Source: Bacteroidota bacterium
Lineage (GTDB): Bacteria > Bacteroidota > Bacteroidia > Flavobacteriales > Crocinitomicaceae
Length of the DNA: 13,226 nt
Assembly (NCBI GenBank): GCA_029558435.1
Contig: JAKQEZ010000022.1
Coordinates: forward strand, 1 to 13,226
Reading direction: 5' to 3'
The translations under genes were made by a program, and so were the position numbers. Under the pieces are notes generated by a model. It was given only the letters and a program-made list of their open reading frames with translations. It made no database searches and was not told the DNA's origin. The first letter of the stretch is position 1. Each line of letters starts with the position of its first letter. Shown one piece after another: positions 7,993 through 13,226 of this stretch.

Positions 7993-10281
7993 TTAGTTAG
8001 CATTAAATTTTTCGCAGTATTCAACTTGTCCTTTAAAGTCATTTTCGATGTGCTTTATAATTGTTTCGCAGACGTCTCTGTAGTCATCTTCTGTTATCGG
8101 ATATTGTTCGCTTCGCCAACCACCGTGTGAAAGGTCATTGATTAATGTATATGATTTTGTGTCGTTAGGAATGTTCTTTTTTATATATTCAGCAATTCCA
8201 TCTTTTGAGATGTCAACGTTTTGAAACTTCGTCAAAGTTTCAATAATATGCCTTATTGAATTTGCTGTCGTGTGATTTGCAACCTCGCCTTTTCTTGCAA
8301 TGTTGTAAACGTCCATTAAGTGATTGATATAAGGAACTGTCAAATTATTGTTGAAGTCTTTCAATTCACCTTTTTTCAAAAGCAATTTTTTGTCAACTAT
8401 GTTATTCGCTGTCAAAACACGCATAAAATCATTGTTGTGTGTAAAGATTATTAGTCTTTCACGTTTAAGATTGTCAATGATTTTTGAAATGTCACGAATT
8501 ACTCCGCATAAAGTGTAAACGTGCGTAAAGTCCATGCTTGAAATTGGGTCATCAATTATAAAAAATAATTTTTCGTAATCGTCTTCACTTTCCACTTTCA
8601 AGTGTGTGTCGCCAATATAGTATGCAAATGCAACGATGTTCTTTTCTCCTTCACTTAAAACATCTTTCGCTTGGTCTTTTTCCAGAGCATTTTCGTAAAA
8701 AATAAGCCTGAAAGTTTCCTCGTCAAGTGTGTATTTGTCTGAGAAAAAGTAATTTAAAACCGATTTAATTGTTGAGGCAACTTTGTCTTTTTTACTAACT
8801 TTTTGTTGCTCCTTCTTCTTTTTAATTTCTGTATCAAGTGTTTTCCATTTTTCTCTTAACTGAAAAATACTTTTAATGTTTGTTTTGTGCGTTTCAATCA
8901 GATGATTGTACGCACATTTACAAATTTCCTTTCTAACCGTTTTATTTTCTTCGCCAATTCGATTTTTCTTTGCGTTTATAATATCAATTTGTTCATTGTT
9001 TGAATCAATAATACTGTTTAACAAAGTTTGGTGTTTCTCAATATTTTCAATTATCGAATTTTCTACAGGAGTTGCTTTGCTTATATCTTTAAGTTTTTCT
9101 TCAATAATGTCAATAAAAACTTGAATTGAATTTTTTGCTTCTTCAATGTTTATTGAACCTAATTCAACATCTTCACTTGATGGAATATATTTGGTTTTAT
9201 ATTCATTAAACAAGTTTATGCGTTTTGAATTCGCATTCTCTATTGATTTGAAAAAATCAATAATCTTTGAAAGCAATTCTATGTTTCCTTTGAATTGCTT
9301 TATGGTTTTAGCTTCAGTATCGTTTATGTATTTGGTGTAATTATCAATCAAGCTAAGAGCATTTTCTTGTAACTCTTGTTCGCAGAAAGGGCAAGTATTG
9401 TCTTTTGTTTCGGACAGTAATTCCATTCCAGTTTCAACAAATACCTGTTTGCTTTTGATTTTCTGTTTAAAATCTTCTGCTAATGAACTCAACGAAAATT
9501 CTTCGCTTAAATTTTCCTTGATTTCGTTCAATGATGTAAAGTCAATGTTTACTCTATTAACATTTTCAATGTCTGCTAAATTTTCAGGAACGGATTTGAT
9601 TTTGTTGTAGTCTGCAAAAAGGTCTTCAATGCTTTTAGAAACTTCGTATAAATCTTTGTCAACGCCTTGGAAAATTTCGTTTGGCTTCAAATAAGCGTAT
9701 TCGCTAAGTCTTTTGATGTTTTGAATGTTGCTTATGTTTTCTTCCACATAAGTGTTTATTTCCTTTTCAACTTGTTCAGATAATATTTTGCCTTCCTTTT
9801 CAATTTTAGCAAGATTATCCTCATCATCTTTTAAGTCAATGTTTACTTTCCCTAATATGAAACCTTGAATGTCGCTGTCTTTTTCGTAACCTAAAACTTT
9901 AATATTTTGTTCAACGTAATCCTGATTAAAGGTGTGATAAAGATATTTTGTATCTGGAATAGTTGGGATTTGTCCTTTAGTGACTGAAATACTAAAGTCG
10001 TCTTTTACATTGCCATCTTTATCTGTTATTTTAAAAGAAAATGTTCCATTATTTTTTCCAAATGTCAAAAGCTTGTCTGTTGGGCTTTTGCCGTTTTCGT
10101 CTAAGATAAGTTTGTCTTGCTTTTCTGTTAATCTGAAAAGTCTGCTTAAAAAGGTCTTACCACTACCATTGTTAGCAAACACACCCATTTTCAAAGAGCT
10201 TGATTTGATTTCTCTTGTCAAGTTTTCAATTGGTGCAATGTTTTGGCACTTAATTATAGTTGTTATTTTGTCGTCTGCCAT
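7993..10281 (-). CDS. SMC/RloC-like ABC ATPase with zinc hook and PrrC-type R-x3-E...H motif
   Basis: The 762-aa protein is a split ABC ATPase of the AAA_13/RloC-PrrC kind. Walker A is FANNGSGKT (35-43). A long charged coiled-coil middle contains a CPFC zinc-hook knuckle at 297-300. The ABC signature LSEGEKN is at 542-548, Walker B FFIIDDPISS at 573-582 and the H-loop THNND at 614-618. After the ATPase half comes a ~140-residue C-terminal domain with R677-x3-E681 and H719 (LSHGG), the arrangement of the Arg-Glu-His triad in the anticodon nucleases PrrC and RloC. The likely role is a phage-response toxin that cuts tRNA or other RNA, or an ATPase controlling the nuclease encoded next to it. RloC also has a zinc hook, which favours that comparison. 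It is the first gene after the attI-like junction, with a leader of only ~39 bases and no evident promoter, so it may depend on read-through from the recombinase gene. Confidence 0.72.
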   Translation of the reverse strand: MADDKITTIIKCQNIAPIENLTREIKSSSLKMGVFANNGSGKTFLSRLFRLTEKQDKLILDENGKSPTDKLLTFGKNNGTFSFKITDKDGNVKDDFSISVTKGQIPTIPDTKYLYHTFNQDYVEQNIKVLGYEKDSDIQGFILGKVNIDLKDDEDNLAKIEKEGKILSEQVEKEINTYVEENISNIQNIKRLSEYAYLKPNEIFQGVDKDLYEVSKSIEDLFADYNKIKSVPENLADIENVNRVNIDFTSLNEIKENLSEEFSLSSLAEDFKQKIKSKQVFVETGMELLSETKDNTCPFCEQELQENALSLIDNYTKYINDTEAKTIKQFKGNIELLSKIIDFFKSIENANSKRINLFNEYKTKYIPSSEDVELGSINIEEAKNSIQVFIDIIEEKLKDISKATPVENSIIENIEKHQTLLNSIIDSNNEQIDIINAKKNRIGEENKTVRKEICKCAYNHLIETHKTNIKSIFQLREKWKTLDTEIKKKKEQQKVSKKDKVASTIKSVLNYFFSDKYTLDEETFRLIFYENALEKDQAKDVLSEGEKNIVAFAYYIGDTHLKVESEDDYEKLFFIIDDPISSMDFTHVYTLCGVIRDISKIIDNLKRERLIIFTHNNDFMRVLTANNIVDKKLLLKKGELKDFNNNLTVPYINHLMDVYNIARKGEVANHTTANSIRHIIETLTKFQNVDISKDGIAEYIKKNIPNDTKSYTLINDLSHGGWRSEQYPITEDDYRDVCETIIKHIENDFKGQVEYCEKFNAN

Positions 10282-10325
10282 TGTCTATTGTTGGTGTGTC
10301 GTTTTAGCCTTGCCACTAACTTACT

Positions 10326-10353
10326 TATAGGTCTAGTTAATCTTCCTTCTATT
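10326..10353. repeat. attI-like direct repeat 1
   Basis: The copy begins TATAGGTCTAGTTAATC and ends TTCTATT. It differs from repeat 2 at four of 28 positions and begins six bases from the array core. Confidence 0.55.
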
Positions 10354-10368
10354 GCCACCCGTATGTTG

Positions 10369-10396
10369 TATAAGTCTAGTTTTTCTTCCTTTTATT
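10369..10396. repeat. attI-like direct repeat 2
   Basis: The copy begins TATAAGTCTAGTTTTTC and ends TTTTATT. It sits 16 bases before the end of the recombinase gene and is in the same orientation as repeat 1. Confidence 0.55.
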
Positions 10397-10411
10397 TCCA
10401 TTTTAAACTGT

Positions 10412-11512
10412 CTATAAATCGTCATAGGGACTTTTGATTTGCTGCAAGTGTCGTTTGCTCACATGGGTGTAGATTTCGGTAGTACGGCTGCTATTGTGGC
10501 CTAGCAGTTCCTGGATATAACGCAGATCCGTTCCGCTTTCCAATAAGTGCGTAGCATAACTATGCCTCAGCCAGTGTAGAGTCGCAGGTTTGACTATGCC
10601 AGCTTTGGTAAGTGCCTGTTTGAGGACCAGTTGAATGCTTTTTTCACTGTACTGCCTCCCATCCTGTCCTTCAAACAGATACAATTTAGGCCGGTATCGC
10701 ATATAGTATTCGCGAAGGGATGCCAGCAGCTTCGGACTCAGGGGGACGACCCGGTCCTTTTTTCCTTTTGACTGCCGGATCAGCACGAGTCCACGGTCGG
10801 ATTGCAGGTCGGTGAGCTTCAGATTGAGTAGTTCACTGCGTCTCAGCCCACAGGCATATAGGAGGCTGAGCATTACCCGATGCTTGAGGTTTTGGGGTGC
10901 ATCCAGGATTCGTCTGACTTCTTCTTTGCTGAGTACATTGGGCAGTTTCTTTTCACTGCGGGGCCTTGGCAGCATTTCAGGCATCATCAAAGCACTTTCG
11001 TTCACCCGAAGAAATAGCTTTAATGCATTCACCACCTGGTTCTGGTATGATGCCGAATAGCCACGACGCAGTATGTACTCTTTGTTAAATTGTATCAGAT
11101 CCTCGGGCACTAAATCCGAAACCGGCTTCCCTCCCATGTACTGAAGAAAGACCCTGAGGGCATCTACATAGGTCTTCTGTGTATTGGGGCTATAGCGTTT
11201 GCTGATCATCCAGTCTTCAAATCGTCTGATTCGGGCTGCATACGCGGCCTTTGTTGCCTTCGTCTCGGTTTTGATCCTGAGCTTTTCCATCAGTCCGCTG
11301 TCATCCCAGTGTACACCTGATTTCAAGGTTTTTTCTACCAGGGGCAGGACTTGCTCATGATAGGGCGTCAGCCAGGCTCTTTGACCGACACTCCATCGTA
11401 CGTCCGGAATTTTTTTGACTTCCCGGATCAGACCGGGATCCCAGGGTATCCGGATGCGGAGCAGTTCCTGCCCTGCTTGTTCCAGGAGGTCGAGGTGGAT
11501 GGTATGTTTCAT
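10412..11512 (-). CDS. XerD-like tyrosine recombinase, probable cassette recombinase (not IntI)
   Basis: The 366-aa recombinase is complete. Residues 1-65 form a small N-terminal domain with W40 and W47 (the RW...AW pattern common in Bacteroidota integrases). Residues ~86-175 are the SAM-like core-binding domain, and ~190-360 are catalytic. The active site is intact: R224 (GLRRSE), K249 (SKGKKDR), H313 and R316 (HWLRH), H339 (LLGHNS) and nucleophile Y348 (IYTHV). The ending IKSPYDDL recalls integron and IS91-associated integrases. Only 64 residues separate K249 from H313, close to XerD and far below the ~100 in IntI, so the IntI-specific insertion is absent. It faces the array and ends 91 bases before the attI-like core. 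It probably cuts and joins cassette sites, though it could instead mobilise a larger element. A Bacteroidota -7 element precedes it. Confidence 0.85.
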   Translation of the reverse strand: MKHTIHLDLLEQAGQELLRIRIPWDPGLIREVKKIPDVRWSVGQRAWLTPYHEQVLPLVEKTLKSGVHWDDSGLMEKLRIKTETKATKAAYAARIRRFEDWMISKRYSPNTQKTYVDALRVFLQYMGGKPVSDLVPEDLIQFNKEYILRRGYSASYQNQVVNALKLFLRVNESALMMPEMLPRPRSEKKLPNVLSKEEVRRILDAPQNLKHRVMLSLLYACGLRRSELLNLKLTDLQSDRGLVLIRQSKGKKDRVVPLSPKLLASLREYYMRYRPKLYLFEGQDGRQYSEKSIQLVLKQALTKAGIVKPATLHWLRHSYATHLLESGTDLRYIQELLGHNSSRTTEIYTHVSKRHLQQIKSPYDDL

Positions 11513-11539
11513 AGCCGGGTTACAGGTTTATCTTTCAGG

Positions 11540-11547
11540 CAAATATA
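11540..11547 (-). promoter_or_regulatory. Recombinase promoter, -7 element TATATTTG
   Basis: On the minus strand TATATTTG matches the Bacteroidota -7 consensus TAnnTTTG exactly. It lies 27 bases before the ATG of the recombinase gene. No good TTG at -33 is visible. Because the cassettes run in the same direction, this promoter could also feed the first cassette by read-through. Confidence 0.55.
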
Positions 11548-11680
11548 ATATTTCATCTACTTATTTTTTATTCCCTTATGCTGAAAGCTCGCTCAGTTGG
11601 GATCATCTGTCATCATCCCGGCCATCCGAGTCAAATTCTTAAAATTTTTCAGATTGAGGATTTTAAATTAAAACGCTTAT

Positions 11681-11736
11681 TAAGCCGTAATGAAACGTTT
11701 ATTTACGGATCCATACGGATGTAAACGTTTGGCTTA
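11681..11736. promoter_or_regulatory. Inverted repeat around two AAACGTTT palindromes, possible operator
   Basis: The 297-base gap between the recombinase and ssb genes contains TAAGCC, a six-base insert, then AAACGTTTA (11681-11701), mirrored by TAAACGTTTGGCTTA (11722-11736). The two AAACGTTT palindromes are 30 bases apart, near three helical turns. CCGTAA/TTACGG (11685-11690, 11703-11708) forms a smaller hairpin around the first. Position between divergent genes suggests a regulator-binding region, perhaps for the ssb genes. The rest of the gap holds the recombinase promoter and a weak -7-like CATCTTTG at 11760-11767. Confidence 0.4.
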
Positions 11737-11739
11737 CGG

Positions 11740-11760
11740 GAGGGGAGCAGAGGGCCCCTC
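11740..11760 (+). promoter_or_regulatory. GC-rich hairpin in ssb leader region
   Basis: GAGGGG and CCCCTC pair as a 6-bp stem with a nine-base loop, 50 bases before the first ssb start. There is no T-run after it, so it is not an ordinary terminator. Its role is unknown. Confidence 0.25.
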
Positions 11761-11784
11761 ATCTTTGTCCCGTCAATCGATTTT

Positions 11785-11809
11785 TGTTTCACCTTAAAAT
11801 TTTTACCTT
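11785..11809 (+). repeat. ssb leader repeat, copy 1
   Basis: TGTTTCACCTTAAAATTTTT runs up to the ATG of paralogue 1. Copies at 12181-12206 and, weaker, 12591-12618 precede the other two ssb genes. There is no Shine-Dalgarno sequence; the AT-rich leader fits Bacteroidota translation starts. Confidence 0.5.
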
Positions 11810-12163
11810 ATGAACACAACACACACACCCGTCGAGATCGCAGGCATCCTGGGCATGGATCCGCAGATCAAACAAAGCGCCAGCGGGCGTAAAATAGCCC
11901 GCAGCTCCCTGGCCGCCTTTCCCCGCAAAGATGAACCTGCGGGCGAGCAGAAAACACAGACCCATTGGATCCGCCTGGTGGGCTGGCAGGGCGTAGCGGA
12001 TTTTATGGAGCAGAATCTCCGCAAGGGCCTCAAGGTGGTCGTCAAAGGCCGCTTGTCCACCAGGAGCTATGTGGACCAGGAGGGTCAGGCCCGCCCTTTC
12101 GAAGAACTCGTCGTGCAGGCCATCTTTCCGATCCCTGCTCGTAGCGGTCAATCAGAAAAATAG
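11810..12163 (+). CDS. Single-stranded DNA-binding protein, short paralogue 1
   Basis: The 117-aa product is a single OB-fold of the bacterial SSB family. It has a GILGMDPQI strand-turn near the start (weaker than the usual GHLGxDPE), GRKIARSSLA, HWIRLVGW at ~52-59 and KGLKVVVKGRLSTRSY at ~72-87. The first strand (TPVEIAG) departs from the NxVxLxG consensus, making it the most diverged of the three. It ends soon after the OB fold and lacks the acidic tail and DDDIPF-like tip used by housekeeping SSB to recruit repair and replication proteins. It is the first of three tandem ssb genes, divergent from the recombinase. It binds single-stranded DNA, here possibly cassette-site strands (inference). 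Confidence 0.8.
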   Translation: MNTTHTPVEIAGILGMDPQIKQSASGRKIARSSLAAFPRKDEPAGEQKTQTHWIRLVGWQGVADFMEQNLRKGLKVVVKGRLSTRSYVDQEGQARPFEELVVQAIFPIPARSGQSEK

Positions 12164-12180
12164 TTATTCAAATTCATTAT

Positions 12181-12206
12181 TGTTTCACGTTTAAAAATTT
12201 TGTATC
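12181..12206 (+). repeat. ssb leader repeat, copy 2
   Basis: TGTTTCACGTTTAAAAATTT followed by TGTATC directly before the ATG. It shares TGTTTCAC and the A/T run with copy 1, and the TATC-ATG end with the leader of paralogue 3. Confidence 0.5.
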
Positions 12207-12560
12207 ATGAACACATTACGCAATTCCGTCCAGCTGGTCGGACACCTTGGAAAAGATCCAGAGATCAGCAACCTGGCACAGGGCAAAAAACTGGCCCGCG
12301 TTTCCCTCGCTTACAATGAATTTTACACTTCGGGCAATGGGGAAAAAGTCAGCAACACCCATTGGTTTAATCTGGTGGCCTGGGAGAGTACAGCCGCCTA
12401 CATGGAAAAACACCTCGCCAAAGGCAACCAGGTCATGGTGAAGGGGAGACTTTCTTCCAGGACCTACGAAGACAAAAACGGGGGAACCCGATCCATCACG
12501 GAGATCATCGTCAGCGAGGTGTTAAAGATCACCCGCGAAGAACCCGCCTCCATCATTTGA
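12207..12560 (+). CDS. Single-stranded DNA-binding protein, short paralogue 2
   Basis: The 117-aa SSB follows the previous gene after 43 bases. It has the classical features: NSVQLVGHLGKDPEI at 6-20, GKKLARVSLA, THWFNLVAWESTA and KGNQVMVKGRLSSRTYEDKNG. The C-terminus (EEPASII) is short, with no acidic tail. The leader TGTTTCACGTTTAAAAATTT just before the ATG repeats the leader of the first ssb gene almost word for word, pointing to duplication with the upstream region or selection on it. The three genes are probably one transcript ending at the terminator near 13000. Confidence 0.87.
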   Translation: MNTLRNSVQLVGHLGKDPEISNLAQGKKLARVSLAYNEFYTSGNGEKVSNTHWFNLVAWESTAAYMEKHLAKGNQVMVKGRLSSRTYEDKNGGTRSITEIIVSEVLKITREEPASII

Positions 12561-12618
12561 TCACACAGATTTCATTTTTATTAAAACCATTTGATTCACA
12601 TTTAAATCTATTCGTATC

Positions 12619-12960
12619 ATGAAAACACTGAAAAACTCCGTAACCCTGACCGGCCATTTGGGCCGCAATCCCGAGATCATCGAAATGGGATCCGGCAAGA
12701 AACTCGCCCGCATTTCCCTGGCCGTGCAATCCCCTGGCCGCAAGGATGCAGAAAGCAAACCTGCCTGGTTTAATCTGGTCGCTTTTGACCAGACCGCCGG
12801 CTATGCAGAAAAATACCTGAGCAAGGGCGAGAAAGTCATGGTCACCGGTCGCCTGTCAGCCCGGAACTGGACAGACAAGGAAGGGAATACCCGCTGCAGC
12901 ACTGAGGTGGTAGTGGGGGAGTTTGTCCGCTTTCATCCTGCCTCCAGGACAGAAGCATAA
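12619..12960 (+). CDS. Single-stranded DNA-binding protein, short paralogue 3
   Basis: The 113-aa SSB lies 58 bases after paralogue 2. It shows NSVTLTGHLGRNPEI at 6-20, GKKLARISLAV, AWFNLVAFDQTAGYAEKYL and KGEKVMVTGRLSARNW. Like its neighbours it stops right after the OB fold (HPASRTEA) and lacks the acidic tip. It is closest to paralogue 2. The leader again has a TTCACATTTAAAT...TATC-ATG pattern. A strong intrinsic terminator begins about 20 bases after the stop, closing the ssb operon. Confidence 0.87.
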   Translation: MKTLKNSVTLTGHLGRNPEIIEMGSGKKLARISLAVQSPGRKDAESKPAWFNLVAFDQTAGYAEKYLSKGEKVMVTGRLSARNWTDKEGNTRCSTEVVVGEFVRFHPASRTEA

Positions 12961-12980
12961 ATGCCTCTGAGGATGCCCTG

Positions 12981-13025
12981 AAGACCCCGTTTGGATCCAA
13001 CCTGGATCGGACGGGGTCTTTTTTT
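12981..13025 (+). terminator. Intrinsic terminator of the ssb operon
   Basis: AAGACCCCGT (12981-12990) pairs perfectly with ACGGGGTCTT (13011-13020) over 10 bp, with a 20-base loop, and is followed by a run of seven T residues ending at 13025. Confidence 0.9.
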
Positions 13026-13086
13026 ATTGATATATAGTATGATACATATTAAAAAATATAATTTATTTCTTAAAATCACTTTTTTA

Positions 13087-13108
13087 TGAACACTGTTCAC
13101 TAACTTTG
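13087..13108 (+). promoter_or_regulatory. tetR-like gene promoter with overlapping operator
   Basis: TGAACACTGTTCA (13087-13099) is a perfect palindrome around a central C. Two bases after it, TAACTTTG (13101-13108) matches the Bacteroidota -7 consensus TAnnTTTG exactly. An operator placed just upstream of -7 fits autorepression by the TetR-family protein that starts 16 bases downstream. No clear -33 element is seen. Confidence 0.55.
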
Positions 13109-13124
13109 CATTGTTAATTCAATT

Positions 13125-13226
13125 ATGGGCATCAGCGAAAGAAAGGAAAGAGAAAAACTGGAACTCAGGGAGTTGATCCTCCTGAAGGCCAAGGAACTGC
13201 TGCTCGCAGAGGGATACGACAAACTA
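13125..13226 (+). CDS. TetR/AcrR-family transcriptional regulator, 5' part only
   Basis: Thirty-four codons are present before the window ends. The translation begins MGISERKEREKLELRELIL and continues with AKELLLAEGYDKL. This is the typical opening of a TetR-family repressor, a basic N-terminus followed by helix 1 leading to the GY/GF turn before the helix-turn-helix. The ligand domain and target genes are outside the window. It is probably unrelated to the cassette array, as a strong terminator separates it from the ssb operon. Confidence 0.7.
   Translation, partial: MGISERKEREKLELRELILLKAKELLLAEGYDKL

Larger units (their letters stand above)
391..10319 (-). mobile_element. Integron-like gene-cassette array, three cassettes, four main genes
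   Basis: All four main genes lie on the minus strand, pointing away from the recombinase at 10412-11512. They are split into units by three ~120-bp attC-like sites. For each unit the first 9-15 bases are the reverse complement of the bases just before its terminal attC-like site, which is the diagnostic geometry of integron cassettes. Stop codons lie close to the next site, about 25-75 bases away. The block is AT-rich against the moderate-GC recombinase and ssb genes. The array begins at the attI-like junction (10320) and ends inside a broken recombinase (390). The cassettes (about 4.1, 1.6 and 4.2 kb) are large compared with typical integron cassettes. The cassette geometry is seen directly; that the neighbouring recombinase drives it is inferred. 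Confidence 0.72.
6262..10319 (-). mobile_element. Cassette III (two-gene ATPase and nuclease cassette)
   Basis: In array orientation the unit begins TTAGTGGCAAGGC at the attI-like junction and ends GCCCAGCCACTAAC at site C. The ends are complementary at 12 of 14 bases (6381-6394 against 10307-10320). Two genes share it: the ATPase (7993-10281), then the nuclease-like gene (6420-7925), 67 bases apart. Between them is a relic core (7964-7990) resembling half of a site, so the unit may be two former cassettes fused into one. As first cassette after the junction it would be the most recent arrival. Confidence 0.66.
10307..10396 (-). other. attI-like junction region with two direct repeats
   Basis: This short stretch between the recombinase stop and the first cassette holds the core GTTAGTGG (minus strand, 10320 leftward). 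No long palindrome precedes it, so it is not another attC. Two 28-base direct repeats lie on the recombinase side at 10326-10353 and 10369-10396, 43 bases apart, matching at 24 of 28 positions (TATARGTCTAGTT, two variable bases, TCTTCCTT). Classical attI sites likewise carry a simple core plus integrase-binding direct repeats. Its role as the insertion site is inferred from position and repeats. Confidence 0.5.

Noticed and set aside
10412..11512. Calling the recombinase a true integron integrase (IntI)
   Set aside because: The spacing between K249 and H313 is XerD-like and no IntI-specific insertion is visible. Array context alone does not make it IntI.
11789..12151. Minus-strand open frames across the ssb genes
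   Set aside because: They are mirror frames of clear SSB coding sequence in moderate-GC DNA and show no protein family features.
13026..13086. A replication origin or iteron in the AT-rich gap after the terminator
   Set aside because: It is AT-rich but has no repeated words or DnaA-box-like clusters that I can see.

Overview
The window looks like accessory DNA from a member of the Bacteroidota. The evidence is Bacteroidota-type -7 promoter elements (TAnnTTTG) upstream of the recombinase and the tetR-like gene, AT-rich leaders without clear Shine-Dalgarno sequences, and recombinases of types I know mainly from this phylum. The host genus cannot be read from the sequence. The backbone (recombinase, SSB genes, regulator) is of moderate GC. 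The block from about 390 to 10320 is visibly AT-rich and looks imported.

The centre of the window (391-10319, minus strand) reads as an integron-like gene-cassette array. Three ~120-bp attC-like palindromic sites (A ~391-509, B 4641-4760, C 6262-6381) separate three cassettes. Each cassette begins and ends with complementary sequence (GTTGGCAGTA, GTTATGCCCARTGC, GTTAGTGGC), as expected if a circular cassette carries its own folded recombination site and opens at G^TT. Sites B and C differ at only 2 of 120 positions although the genes around them are unrelated. From the recombinase outward the cassettes carry: III, an SMC/ABC-type ATPase with zinc hook and a PrrC/RloC-like R-x3-E...H motif plus a PD-(D/E)XK nuclease-like protein; II, an Omp85-family outer-membrane barrel protein; I, a 1268-aa P-loop (STAND-like) protein with an N-terminal Mrr-like nuclease domain. 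Cassettes I and III look like phage defence cargo.

At 10412-11512 lies a complete tyrosine recombinase with all catalytic residues but without the extra segment that defines integron integrases (IntI). It points in the same direction as the cassettes and ends just before an attI-like junction flanked by two 28-bp direct repeats. Divergent from it, on the plus strand, are three tandem short ssb genes with similar 5' leaders, then a strong terminator and the start of a TetR-family regulator whose operator overlaps its promoter. On the far left the array abuts the N-terminal third of a different tyrosine recombinase, cut off exactly at the core of site A.

Working model (inference): an XerD-like recombinase, not IntI, inserts and shuffles large defence and envelope gene cassettes through folded single-stranded sites, possibly with the neighbouring SSB proteins affecting that folding.
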